From: a bacterium
Lineage (GTDB): Bacteria > Sysuimicrobiota > Sysuimicrobiia > Sysuimicrobiales > Segetimicrobiaceae
Assembly (NCBI GenBank): GCA_035295165.1
Contig: DATGJN010000088.1
Coordinates: 24,953-88,952, forward strand
DNA: 64,000 nucleotides
Direction: 5' to 3'
Shown here: positions 18,638-27,066 of the stretch, in pieces
Position numbering within the stretch: position 1 is the stretch's first letter
Layout: every line of letters begins with the position of its first letter
Notes under the pieces: generated by a model
Databases searched by the model: none
Seen by the model: only the letters and a program-made list of their open reading frames with translations
Told to the model about the DNA's origin: nothing
Made by a program: the position numbers and the translations under genes

Positions 18638-19804
18638 TCACACCCACCACCGGTAGCGGGACGGGTTGGTGAACGTCGTGACGTACTGACCGTCGCGCCC
18701 ATAGCGGGCCGTGCCGCGTTCGAGCGCTTCCGGGTCGAGTTCGACGCCGAGGCCGGGGCCGGTCGGCACGGCGATCGTGCCGCCGGCGATCGGCAGCGGA
18801 CCGCCGGCGATCACGTCGTCCGCGTGGAACCAGTGCGTGACGTCGATCGGGTAGCTAAGGTGCGCGGTGGCCGCTGCGAGGTGCAGCCGGGCGGCGGTGG
18901 CGATCCCCAACTCGTGCGAACTGTGCAGCCCGAACCCAATGTTCATTCCCTCGCACAGCGCCGCGAGTTTCCGCGTCGGCCACATGCCGCCCCAGATCCG
19001 GTGGTCGCCGAGGATGACGTCCGCGGCCTGAGCGCGGAACGCGACCGGGACCTCGTCGAAGTTGCGAACACACATATTGGTCGCGAGGGGAATGGGGACG
19101 GTGGAGCGCACGCGTTGCATGCCTTCGATGCCCCACGTCGGATCCTCCATCCATTCCAGGTCCAGATCGAGCGCCCGCTGCCCGAATCGGATGCTCTCCT
19201 CCGGGGACCAGACGCCGTTCGGGTCGACGCGCAGCGCGAGGCCGTCGCCGAACTTCCGGCGCAGGGCGCGCAGCGCCCCGAGCTCCGACCCCGGGCGGTA
19301 CACGCCGGCCTTCACCTTGACCGCCCCGAACCCCCATCGCGCGATCGCTTCCTCCGCAGCCCCCAGCGTCGCCGAGGCGAAGTCGGCCTCGGTGTCTTCG
19401 TGGGTGAACAGCGGCGCGCAGACGGGGACGGCGCTCCGATACCGGCCGCCGAGCAGGTCGCACACCGGCCGCCCCACGGCCTTGCCCATGATGTCCCACA
19501 CCGCCATCTCGACCGCGGACATCGCGGTCGGCGTCGGCCCGTACAATCCGCGGTGCGGCCCGGGGAGGCGTTCCACGATCGCCTCGATGCGGAACGGATC
19601 CTGACCGCGGAGCGCCTCATAGGCCCGCAGGATCTCCTCCTGGGTCTCGGCGCCTCCCGGCGCCTCGCCGAGCCCGACGATGCCGTCGTCGGTACCGAGG
19701 CGTACGATGCACTTGCTCGTCCCGCTCGCCTTGGACGTGGCGGAGGACATCGTATGCGTGTACGTGATGTTGATGGGATCGATTTTCAGATCGGTGATCT
19801 TCAC
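18638..19804 (-). CDS. Enolase-superfamily dehydratase, glucarate dehydratase-like
   Basis: 388 residues, GTG start with AGGAGGAG close upstream. Mandelate racemase/enolase superfamily barrel: KxK at Lys163/Lys165, metal ligands in RVDPNG (Asp194) and MEDP (Glu220), LATNMCV at about 240-246, then Asp267 (LGDHRIWGG) and His294 (GLHSSHELG). The TNMCV and His-Asp pair are marks of glucarate dehydratase, which removes water from D-glucarate to give 5-keto-4-deoxyglucarate. The exact sugar acid remains uncertain, as paralogues act on altrarate or galactarate. The sugar importer at 21.7-26.9 kb would fit. Confidence 0.75.
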   Translation of the reverse strand: MKITDLKIDPINITYTHTMSSATSKASGTSKCIVRLGTDDGIVGLGEAPGGAETQEEILRAYEALRGQDPFRIEAIVERLPGPHRGLYGPTPTAMSAVEMAVWDIMGKAVGRPVCDLLGGRYRSAVPVCAPLFTHEDTEADFASATLGAAEEAIARWGFGAVKVKAGVYRPGSELGALRALRRKFGDGLALRVDPNGVWSPEESIRFGQRALDLDLEWMEDPTWGIEGMQRVRSTVPIPLATNMCVRNFDEVPVAFRAQAADVILGDHRIWGGMWPTRKLAALCEGMNIGFGLHSSHELGIATAARLHLAAATAHLSYPIDVTHWFHADDVIAGGPLPIAGGTIAVPTGPGLGVELDPEALERGTARYGRDGQYVTTFTNPSRYRWWV

Positions 19805-20006
19805 GTGGCTCCTCCTACAGCGTACCGCGGTCTCGCCGCGCCGGATGCGCGCGCACCGTCAGAGAGCGGTCGCGTTGCAGACATTCTCTGCCGTCGACGC
19901 GGATTCCTAAGCCTCTCACCGGAGGGCGCCCGAGGGGCGTTTTCACGCGCGCTTCAAGGATTTTCCTCGCACGCCCGCCAACTCCACTGCAGAAGGAGGG
20001 ATCGCC

Positions 20007-20702
20007 ATGATCGGCAAGACCCGGGCACTCGCCGTCGGCCTTGTCGTCCTGCTGGCCACTCCGGCTGCGGCCGTGGCGCAGTCAGACGAGTTTGTGCGCC
20101 AGGAGCGGTGGGCAAACGTGACCTGGCAGTTCCAAGACGGCTACGCGATGGGGGTCTGGGACACTGTGCAGGATCTCGCCGATTTTCCGGCCGACGTGCG
20201 GGCGTACGTTCCGTTGCTCATTCGCAAAGCCCACACATGCCTGCGCTCGATGACGCAGAGTACGGAGGTCGCAACCTTCGCATCGCGCGCGATCGCCAGA
20301 ATCGCCAACCCCCAGCAGAATGTCATCTCCTCTCTCGTGTCCAGCTTCGCGGCGTGCGACGTCGTCGGCGCGCCCTCAAATTCCACGGTGGACGCCGTGG
20401 GAGGGACCTTTATGTGGAAGGGCCGCTGGGATACCGATCGCGAGTACTTCGCCCGTGAGGACCTGCACGAGGGTTACGCGTCCGGCGTCGCCGACATCGT
20501 CCGGCATTTGGACAACACGGGGAAGACACCCTCGGTGCTCGTGCGCGACATCATCGACGCCGGAAAGTGCGCGATCGTGAAGACCGTGGACGACCTGGCC
20601 AACCTGGTCGGCCCGGCGATCGACGCGCACAAGGACGATCCCTCGGCGTCGACTTCCGGGGTCATCTTCGACGCGTTCCTCGCGTGCGGGCGCACGAAGT
20701 GA
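20007..20702 (+). CDS. Secreted protein with internal duplication
   Basis: 231 residues, signal peptide (GLVVLLATPAAAVAQ, cleavage near SDEF). The mature part seems to be two related repeats, roughly residues 30-82 and 136-200. Each has a GYA-x-GV-x-D-x-V-x-x-L core (GYAMGVWDTVQDL and GYASGVADIVRHL) followed by an L-I-R/D-I helix and a cysteine about 25 residues on. This pattern resembles Rap1a/Tai-like small helical proteins, but I cannot confirm that. GGAGGG precedes the ATG at 20007. The function is unknown; export to the cell surface or medium is likely. Confidence 0.7.
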   Translation: MIGKTRALAVGLVVLLATPAAAVAQSDEFVRQERWANVTWQFQDGYAMGVWDTVQDLADFPADVRAYVPLLIRKAHTCLRSMTQSTEVATFASRAIARIANPQQNVISSLVSSFAACDVVGAPSNSTVDAVGGTFMWKGRWDTDREYFAREDLHEGYASGVADIVRHLDNTGKTPSVLVRDIIDAGKCAIVKTVDDLANLVGPAIDAHKDDPSASTSGVIFDAFLACGRTK

Positions 20703-20913
20703 CCGCGCAACCCTCGGCGGAAACCGTGCGCCGCGCCTGACTCGGGGCCCCGGCCGGCGGGTCGCGGCAGCCCGCAACGACCCGCACCACATCCTAGAAC
20801 GTGCCCGGCCCCCTCGAACGCGAGACTCGCGCCGACTCGTGCCACAGCCGTCTCGTGTTTCGCCACGTGAGCATGGCGTGCCTCTTGTGGCCTAACGCCA
20901 TCGCCGCCAGGGA

Positions 20914-21213
20914 TCAGGACCTTCGCGGTTTGCGCGACTTCTTCGTGCTGGTTGCTGTCCGCAACCACTCCACGGCGCCCGGTGTGGCTTGCCATACGTT
21001 TCTTAGCGCTCGAGCACAGATCATCGCCTCTTCTTCGCTGTGCGGTGCATACGACGGCGCGTCTTCGTGCGGCAGTTCCTTCCGACCCGTCAGGTAGTCC
21101 GCAACACGGTGGTTGACTCCGAGCGCCCGGCGCAGACCTGCGCGCGCAGCCGGGCTGTTACCTTCGACGCGTGCCTGGACGAACTCGGCCGGCGGGACGA
21201 GGCGATCGGTCAC
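20914..21213 (-). CDS. Small helix-turn-helix-like protein beside the doc remnant
   Basis: 99 residues from GTG 21213, preceded by AAGGAGGG three bases away. The region ARAGLRRALGVNHRVADYLTGRKELP at residues 27-52 has the spacing of a Xre-type helix-turn-helix. The C-terminus is Lys/Arg-rich (TKKSRKPRRS). It is divergent from the Doc toxin remnant, so it could be an antitoxin or regulator. The frame continues upstream to 21471 but there it is antisense to the doc coding frame, so that part is likely shadow. Moderate to low certainty that this is a real gene. Confidence 0.4.
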   Translation of the reverse strand: MTDRLVPPAEFVQARVEGNSPAARAGLRRALGVNHRVADYLTGRKELPHEDAPSYAPHSEEEAMICARALRNVWQATPGAVEWLRTATSTKKSRKPRRS

Positions 21214-21298
21214 TTCCCTCCTTATTGCCCTGTTTACTCGGGGCTCGACCACGAAGCCGGAGCGCTCCTCGAGCAGTTCCAGGGCGAGTCGACCGTTT

Positions 21299-21650
21299 AT
21301 GGGTGTACGGCCGGACGTTCTGGATGTACCGGTGGCGCCGCGGAAATCCGCGATCTTGGTCTCCTTCACTCGGCGCTCGCCATGCCACAAGCTGGAAGCA
21401 CGACCGAATATTGCCATGGCGATCTCTTCGAGATGGCCGCCGCTCATCTCTTCCACATCGTCAATAATCATTCATTCCCAGATGGCAACAAGCGCACTGA
21501 GATCGCCACGGCACTCGTATCCTCGAGATGCACGACGTTGCGGTCCGTGCGACCAACGTAGCACTCGCGGGCACCGTCCTGGCGGTCGCTCAAGGGACCT
21601 TGCAGAAACGCGGCATCGCGGAGTTTTTCCGGAAACACTCGCGCGCCTAG
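21299..21650 (+). pseudogene. doc: Doc/Fic-type toxin remnant with two frame breaks
   Basis: The middle reads GGAAEIRDLGLLHSALAMP, then AAHLFHIVNNHSFPDGNKRTE, the Fic/Doc active-site loop (H-x-F-x-D-G-N-K-R) with its catalytic histidine. Doc phosphorylates EF-Tu and stops translation. Frames break twice. Before 21331 the start MGVRPDVLDV is in another frame and a few residues seem lost. At 21520 one base is missing, after which the expected continuation (LEMHDVAVRATN to FFRKHSRA, stop at 21650) resumes in another frame. It is therefore either a dead toxin or a badly assembled one. It ends two bases from the convergent Gfo/Idh gene. Confidence 0.75.
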
Positions 21651-21651
21651 G

Positions 21652-22686
21652 CTAGCGCCGCGCGCCGGCGTCGGGCACCTCGATCTCGGTCTCCCGTTCC
21701 GCGGATTCGACAGTCGCCGCCTGCACCTCGACCACGTGCAGCGTCCGCGCCGCCGACGTTGGCGCGTCGTGATCGTCCGCGGCGACCGCGTCCAGAAACG
21801 CGCGCAGCGACTCGACGAACGCCCCGGCGAGCCGGCCGTTCACCTCGTCGGCCGTGCGCGGACCGCCGAACACGACTCGCTCACTGTGCCGCGGCCGAAA
21901 GAGCGACAGCTCGCGCCGGTTCCCGTCGAGAAACAGTGCCCCGCCAGCTCCCATCACCTCGAGCCGGCTGTCGGCGGCCGCAGGAAACGTTTCCGGCAGG
22001 ATCCAGGACGAATGCAGGCTGACCCGAACGCCCCCCTCCAGCGTCAGGAGCGCGTCGTAACCGTCCACGGTGTCCTTCCGGGACAGCGCTCCGCGATGGG
22101 CCACGGCGTAGACCCGGCGCGCGCGGCGGCCGGTCCACGAGAGGATCAGGTCGATGTCGTGGCTCGACATGAAGTGGATCGGCGTCGTGTGATCCGCCCA
22201 CCCGGCGATCATGCGCTCCGGCACCCAGGCCGCGTCCCACCGGTGGGACTCGATGAAGGCGATCTCCCCGAGGACGCCGGATGCGACGAGCCGTTCGATG
22301 CGGCGGGACTCGGGCAGCCAGCGTTGGCTGTAGTTCACCATGCACACGCGGCGGCGTTCCGCGGCCCGACGGACCAGCGCGCGGGCCTCCGCCGGGTCGA
22401 TGGCCAGGGGTTTCTCAACGAACACGTGCGCCCCGGCGTCGAGACACGCCGTGACCGGATCGTGGTGCGCGTGGTCCGGCGTCGCCACGGACACCGCGTC
22501 CACGCCGGCACGTAGCAGTTCCTCGAGCGATGTGAACGCGCGAGCACCGTGACGCGACGCCACGGCGTCTGCGCGCCCCCGGTCCAGATCATACACCCCA
22601 ATCAAGCGGCATCCGCCAAGTTCGGCGTACGCTCTCGCGTGGCGCGCGCCCAGCAGGCCCGCACCGACGACGGCAACATTCAGCAC
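21652..22686 (-). CDS. Gfo/Idh/MocA family oxidoreductase (first of two)
   Basis: 344 residues. The N-terminal Rossmann fold has VAVVGAGLLGARHARAYAEL. The EKP signature (HVFVEKPLAIDP) supplies the active-site lysine. The C-terminal beta domain has HFMSSHDIDLILSWTG, with the histidine typical of sugar dehydrogenases of this family. These enzymes oxidise or reduce sugars or inositols with NAD(P). It lies after a related gene and an ABC sugar transporter in the same direction, with 39 bases between. It probably acts on the imported sugar. The two paralogues are too different to be a recent tandem copy. Confidence 0.85.
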   Translation of the reverse strand: MLNVAVVGAGLLGARHARAYAELGGCRLIGVYDLDRGRADAVASRHGARAFTSLEELLRAGVDAVSVATPDHAHHDPVTACLDAGAHVFVEKPLAIDPAEARALVRRAAERRRVCMVNYSQRWLPESRRIERLVASGVLGEIAFIESHRWDAAWVPERMIAGWADHTTPIHFMSSHDIDLILSWTGRRARRVYAVAHRGALSRKDTVDGYDALLTLEGGVRVSLHSSWILPETFPAAADSRLEVMGAGGALFLDGNRRELSLFRPRHSERVVFGGPRTADEVNGRLAGAFVESLRAFLDAVAADDHDAPTSAARTLHVVEVQAATVESAERETEIEVPDAGARR

Positions 22687-22725
22687 CGTGGACCCTCCTC
22701 GTCAGGCCTCATGCTCAGACACGGA

Positions 22726-23721
22726 TCACGTGGCCACCGGCACCCACGCTCGCGACGCGAGCGCGCGCTCGAGCGCCGCGACCACGCGCACCGCTCGGAC
22801 CCCCTCGACGAGCGGGACCGGCAACGCCGTCCGTCCCCGCACCGCGTCGAGGAACGCCGAGATCTCGTCGCGCAGCGCGCCCTGCGGCGACAGCCCGGGC
22901 GGCTCGAAGAAACGCGTCGGGTCCGTGTACGTGACCCCGCCCGCGGCGTGTGCGGCGACGGAGGCGTGCGTCGATGGCACATCGAGGCAGCCGGTGGTCC
23001 CCATGACGGTGAACCCGGTCCACACGCGGCCGGCGAACGCGTCCGGCAGCGCCCAGGACGCGTCCAGCGTGGCGAGCGCACCGCCCTCCAGCACGAGGTG
23101 CGCCGCCGCCACGACAAGCGCGCCGTCGAGATCGGTCACTCCGCTTGCGGCCGCGGCCGTCACCTCGCACCCTGTGATCCAGCGCGCCAAGTCCACGTCG
23201 TGCACGGCCAGGTGCCACAGCGCCGAGATCCGTGCGCCGCGCCGCCGCCGGTCGGCCGCCGCGGCACTCCGGAACGCGCGGACGTGCAGCACCCGCCCCA
23301 CCCCACCCGCGGCCACCGCCTGTCGCGCCGCCGCGTACCGGGCGTCGAACCGGAGGAGGTGGCCGACCATCGCCGGGGTCCCGGCGCGCTCGGCCGCGCG
23401 CTGAATCGCGTCTGCGTCCTCCGGCGTCGTCGCCAGCGGCTTCTCCACGAGGAGCGCCGCGCCGGCGTCCAGCGCGTCCACGGCGGGCTCCCGGTGCAGG
23501 TCGTCGGGAGTGCACACGCAGACCGCATCCGGCCGCGCCTCGGCGAGCAGCGCGCGATGGTCGGCGAACCCAGGTGCCGGGCTGATCCGGCGGGCCGCGT
23601 CGAGCGCCCGCGGGTCGGGGTCCGCGTACCCGACGATCTCGACCCCGGGGGCGACGCGGAGCACCGCCGCGTACCGCCGTCCCATGAGTCCGCAGCCAAT
23701 CACCGCAGCGCGAACCGTCAC
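22726..23721 (-). CDS. Gfo/Idh/MocA family oxidoreductase (second)
   Basis: 331 residues. AAVIGCGLMGRRYAAVL is the NAD-binding loop, LLVEKPLATTPEDAD carries the EKP motif, and WHLAVHDVDLARWITG matches the conserved H-x-x-D segment of the family. Start GTG 23721 forms a GTGA overlap with the permease stop, so translation should be coupled; the frame is open to 24492 but that part is shadow of the permease. The likely role is redox change of the imported sugar or inositol, sharing the pathway with the gene at 21652. Confidence 0.85.
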   Translation of the reverse strand: MTVRAAVIGCGLMGRRYAAVLRVAPGVEIVGYADPDPRALDAARRISPAPGFADHRALLAEARPDAVCVCTPDDLHREPAVDALDAGAALLVEKPLATTPEDADAIQRAAERAGTPAMVGHLLRFDARYAAARQAVAAGGVGRVLHVRAFRSAAAADRRRRGARISALWHLAVHDVDLARWITGCEVTAAAASGVTDLDGALVVAAAHLVLEGGALATLDASWALPDAFAGRVWTGFTVMGTTGCLDVPSTHASVAAHAAGGVTYTDPTRFFEPPGLSPQGALRDEISAFLDAVRGRTALPVPLVEGVRAVRVVAALERALASRAWVPVAT

Positions 23722-24548
23722 GCCTTCACCGCGCCCTGGGTGATCCCCGCCATCATGTACCGCTGCGTCGCCAGGAACAGGATCGCCGGGACGATCGTGA
23801 TCACGAACGCCGTGGCCATGAGCGCCGACCACTCCACGAAGTACTGCCCCATGTACGTCACCAGGCCGACGGTGCCGACCCACTTCGTCTCGGTGCTGAG
23901 AAACGTGCTCGCAAAGAAGAACTCGTTCCACCCCAGCATAAACCCGAACGTCGCCGAGGCGACCACGCCGGGGAGCGCCGAGGGCAGGATCACACGGTAC
24001 AGCGCGCCGAGGCGCGTGCACCCGTCCGTCAGCGCCGCCTCGTCCAGTTCCCGCGGCACCCCGTCGAAGAATCCCTTCAACATCCACAGGCACAACGGAA
24101 CGCTGAACGTCGTGGTGGCGATGACGATCCCGGTGAGCGTATCGATCAGGTGCAGGCCGCGGAACAGCACGTAGAACGGGATCGTCAGCACGGTCACCGG
24201 GATCATCTGTCCGACGAGCATCAGGAACCCCAGGGCGTCGACCGGCCGACTGCGGAATCGAGACAGGCCGTACGCGGCGTGCACGCCGAGCAGCAGCGAG
24301 CACGTCATCGTCCCGAAGGCGACGAACAGGCTGTTTGCCAACCAGTGCGCGAGCGGGTTCACCGTGAAGATGTGGGCGAAGTTGCTCCACGCCGGATGCG
24401 TGGGAAGGAATTGCGGGGGGAAGTTGAACAGGTTGCCGGGTTCGAGCGCGCTCGTGACCATCCAATAGATCGGGAACCCGACGACCACGCACACGAACGC
24501 CGTCCCCGCGTACAGGAACCCGCGGCGAGCGAGACGTCGCAGCGCCAC
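23718..24548 (-). CDS. Carbohydrate ABC transporter permease, MalG type
   Basis: 276 residues, six predicted membrane segments. The EAA loop (ELDEAALTDGCTRLGALYRVILP) that docks with the ATPase is at about residues 168-190. FPPQFLPTHPAWSNFAHIF at the N-terminal periplasmic loop and the short length are as in MalG/UgpE permeases. It is second of the two membrane subunits in the importer formed with the genes at 24550 and 25530. No nucleotide-binding subunit is encoded next to them, so a shared MsmK-like ATPase from elsewhere is needed. Confidence 0.92.
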   Translation of the reverse strand: MALRRLARRGFLYAGTAFVCVVVGFPIYWMVTSALEPGNLFNFPPQFLPTHPAWSNFAHIFTVNPLAHWLANSLFVAFGTMTCSLLLGVHAAYGLSRFRSRPVDALGFLMLVGQMIPVTVLTIPFYVLFRGLHLIDTLTGIVIATTTFSVPLCLWMLKGFFDGVPRELDEAALTDGCTRLGALYRVILPSALPGVVASATFGFMLGWNEFFFASTFLSTETKWVGTVGLVTYMGQYFVEWSALMATAFVITIVPAILFLATQRYMMAGITQGAVKA

Positions 24549-24549
24549 C

Positions 24550-25434
24550 CTACGCCTCCTGCGCCGCGCGGAGCGTCAGCCGGTAGTAGAGCAACCCGAT
24601 GCTCAACGAGATCGCAAGGACGATCGTCGCGAGCGCGGCGGCGCTGCCGAACTGGAAGTCGGAGAACGCGCGCTGGTAGACGAGGATCGCGAGCGTTTGC
24701 GTGGCGCGCGCCGGACCGCCCGCGGTCATGGTCCAGATGATGATCACCTGCCCGAGCGACCAGAACAGGAGCATCAGCAGCAGGATGTTGCGCACGTGGC
24801 GCAGGCCGGACCACGTGACGTGACGAAACCGCTGCCACCCGCTGGCGCCGTCGATGCCGGCCGCCTCGTAGAGGTCCACGGGCACCGACTGGATCCCAGC
24901 CTGGAGAAACGTGGTCGCGATCGGATACTGCCACCAGACGGTCGCGGCGAGCACGGCGTAGAGCCCGAGGCTCGGCCGGACCAACCACTGGATCGACGGG
25001 GTCGCGACGAGGTGCAGGCGCCACAGGATGTAGTTGACGGCGCCGTACTGCACTTGCAGCAGCCACCGCCACACGACCACCGCCGCGACCTGCGGCATCG
25101 CCCACGGCAGGAGCAGGATCGCGCGCGCGAGCGGCCGGCCGTGGAACCGTTCGTGCAACAGCAGGGCCGTCAACAGGCCCAGCCCGAAGGACCCCAGCAG
25201 GTTGCCGAGCGTGAACAACGCGGTGACGCGCACGGAATGCCAGAAGATCGGATCGTCCAGCAGGGCCGCGTAGTTCCCCAGACCGACAAACGGTGGGTGC
25301 GGGTCGAAGCCGGCGCCGACATTGTACAGGCTGTTGCGGATCGTCACGGCGACCGGATACACGAGCACGAACAGCGTCCACAGCACCGTGGGCGCCATCA
25401 TCGCCATCGCGAAGACACGACGTTCCCGCTTCAT
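24550..25434 (-). CDS. Carbohydrate ABC transporter permease, MalF/UgpA type
   Basis: 294 residues from ATG 25434 (MKRERRVFAMAMMAPTVLW). Six membrane segments; the EAA loop DLYEAAGIDGASGWQRFRHVTWSG lies at about residues 190-215. The opening, with two-residue basic start and then a long helix, is typical of sugar permeases of the CUT1 group. A longer frame to 25479 lacks family character and a good ribosome site. It lies one base before the second permease gene and 95 bases after the binding protein gene, so all five genes from 26864 down to 21652 are probably one operon. Confidence 0.92.
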   Translation of the reverse strand: MKRERRVFAMAMMAPTVLWTLFVLVYPVAVTIRNSLYNVGAGFDPHPPFVGLGNYAALLDDPIFWHSVRVTALFTLGNLLGSFGLGLLTALLLHERFHGRPLARAILLLPWAMPQVAAVVVWRWLLQVQYGAVNYILWRLHLVATPSIQWLVRPSLGLYAVLAATVWWQYPIATTFLQAGIQSVPVDLYEAAGIDGASGWQRFRHVTWSGLRHVRNILLLMLLFWSLGQVIIIWTMTAGGPARATQTLAILVYQRAFSDFQFGSAAALATIVLAISLSIGLLYYRLTLRAAQEA

Positions 25435-25529
25435 GGGCGGTCCGCCCGCACCAGCGTGGCGCCCGCTGGGTCGGGGCACACGGACGCCGCCGCGCCCCCG
25501 CTCAGCGAACGCCGCAACGCGCTACGCGC

Positions 25530-26864
25530 CTAACTGCGCCCGCCCGGGGGCAGTGTCTTCGCCCACGCCTCGAGCTCCTTCTGACAGTCGTCCATCGCGA
25601 CCTTGGGCGACTTCGCGCCCGACCAGATGTCGCCGACGTGGTCGATGACCTTCGTCTGCAACGTCGTCGCGACGAGCTCGTATCCGGGCGGCAGATATCC
25701 GAATCCGGTGGCGTATTTTGCGGCGAGTTCCGTGACGTACCGATATCCGGGATTCTGCCGGAGAAACGCGGACGTCGGCGCGATCGTGATCCCGGGCACC
25801 TGCACCTCGACCTCGACCCACCGCCGCTGCCACTCGTCGCTCGTCGCGAACGCGATGTAGTCCCAGACGGCCTGCTTATTCGTTTCCTTCTTGAGCATGG
25901 TGTAGAACGCACCGCCGGTGATCGCGGCGTGCGTTGGGGTGGGACAGGGCGCCATGCCGACCAGGGGGTAGAGGCTCGGACTCACCGTCTTGACCTGGCC
26001 CAGGTCCCACGGCCCGTCGAACAACATCGCGATCTTTCCCTCGGCAAACATCGTGCGGAGCTGGTACCATCCGAGACCCTTCGGGGCGAACGGGGCGTTC
26101 ACGAACCGCATCATCTGCTGGAACCCCTCGACGGTCTTCGGCGCATTGCACGTGATCGACCCGTCGGTCTTGCTGAAGTCGCTGCCGTTCCCCAGCACCC
26201 ACTGCATGCACGAGACGTACGCCAGGAGCATCGCGGAGGTGTCCACGTGGACCCCAAACCCGAAGACGCCGGTCGCCTTGTAGATTTTGTCTGCGGCCGT
26301 GTAGAGGTCGTCCAGGGTCTTCGGGATATCGACCTTCGCTTTTTCGAGCAGCGCCTGGTTGTAGAGCAGTCCCTGTGGGGACGCGGTCAGCGCCACGCCG
26401 TAGTTCTTGCCGTTCTTCTGCGCGAACCGCTGCAGCAGCACGAGCTTGTTCTTGAACGGCGCCTTGTCGAGCCACGGATCGAGGGGCTCGAGCAGGTCAA
26501 GGTGCATGTACTGCGGCATCTGCGTCGTGAACAGCGGGAGAATGTCGGGCACCTGGCCGCTTTGGACCTCGGTGAAGATCTTCTCCACGTACTGCCCCGC
26601 GGGGAGCTGGATCAGGTCCACCTGCGCATTCGGATGGGCCTGCGTGTACGCCGCGCTCATGTCGCGGAAGTACTTGCCGGTGCTCGGCTCGCTGAACATC
26701 CAGCTCGGATACGACAGCGTGAGCGCCGAGGCGGCCGAGGCGGCCATGGGGTCGAGGAATCCCGCCGGTCCGCGGAGCGCGGCCAGCCCCAGGCCAGCGG
26801 CGGCGGTTCGTCGCAGCAGGCTCCGGCGGCTCATCGAAGTGTTTACCCACGCAGGCGTGCGCAT
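25530..26864 (-). CDS. Extracellular sugar-binding protein with Tat-type signal
   Basis: 444 residues, type 1 (CUT1) solute-binding protein. The N-terminus has SRRSLLRRTAAAGLGLAAL, a twin-arginine signal, so it is probably exported folded. LTLSYPSWMF starts the mature domain, GQVPDILPLF and IAMLFDGPWDLGQV are typical of the family. It would deliver a carbohydrate to the permeases encoded downstream; the exact ligand cannot be read. ATG 26864 has AAGGA five bases upstream; ATG 26834 (MSRRSL) is an alternative. A palindrome and a 14-bp tandem repeat lie upstream. Confidence 0.92.
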   Translation of the reverse strand: MRTPAWVNTSMSRRSLLRRTAAAGLGLAALRGPAGFLDPMAASAASALTLSYPSWMFSEPSTGKYFRDMSAAYTQAHPNAQVDLIQLPAGQYVEKIFTEVQSGQVPDILPLFTTQMPQYMHLDLLEPLDPWLDKAPFKNKLVLLQRFAQKNGKNYGVALTASPQGLLYNQALLEKAKVDIPKTLDDLYTAADKIYKATGVFGFGVHVDTSAMLLAYVSCMQWVLGNGSDFSKTDGSITCNAPKTVEGFQQMMRFVNAPFAPKGLGWYQLRTMFAEGKIAMLFDGPWDLGQVKTVSPSLYPLVGMAPCPTPTHAAITGGAFYTMLKKETNKQAVWDYIAFATSDEWQRRWVEVEVQVPGITIAPTSAFLRQNPGYRYVTELAAKYATGFGYLPPGYELVATTLQTKVIDHVGDIWSGAKSPKVAMDDCQKELEAWAKTLPPGGRS

Positions 26865-26898
26865 AAGGTCCTTCCCCCCAGTATGATCCAGCGTCGTG

Positions 26899-26912
26899 CC
26901 GGCGTTCGCCGG
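26899..26912. promoter_or_regulatory. Perfect palindrome upstream of the sugar-binding protein gene
   Basis: CCGGCGTTCGCCGG: two perfect 6-bp arms around two bases, 35 bp before the start codon of the importer operon. It is next to the TATATA tandem repeat. It could be an operator half of the type bound by LacI-family or similar regulators, or an mRNA hairpin. No regulator gene lies alongside. Confidence 0.4.
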
Positions 26913-26918
26913 ATCCTA

Positions 26919-26946
26919 TATATACACCCCGCTATATACACCCCGC
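26919..26946. repeat. 14-bp tandem repeat with TATATA cores (candidate promoter/operator)
   Basis: TATATACACCCCGC occurs twice back to back. Read leftward toward the importer operon this is GCGGGGTGTATATA twice, each containing TGTATATA, like an extended -10 element. In such GC-rich DNA these AT blocks stand out. They may be two regulator sites or duplicate -10 boxes, 55-82 bp before the start codon of the binding protein. Confidence 0.45.
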
Positions 26947-27066
26947 CCGTCCACAAGCCCTCCCTGCGTGCGGGCGGGGCGCCGCGCTCGGCTTGGTTCC
27001 CGGCCGACGCACGTGCGACGCCGGGCGGGCGTCGCCCTCAGGAGGTGCCGTGACGCCGACCGCCCG

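Noticed and set aside
16926..18656. Forward ORF of 576 codons opposite the S9 peptidase
   Set aside because: Arg/Pro/Val/His-rich shadow; the leftward frame has the full S9 triad.
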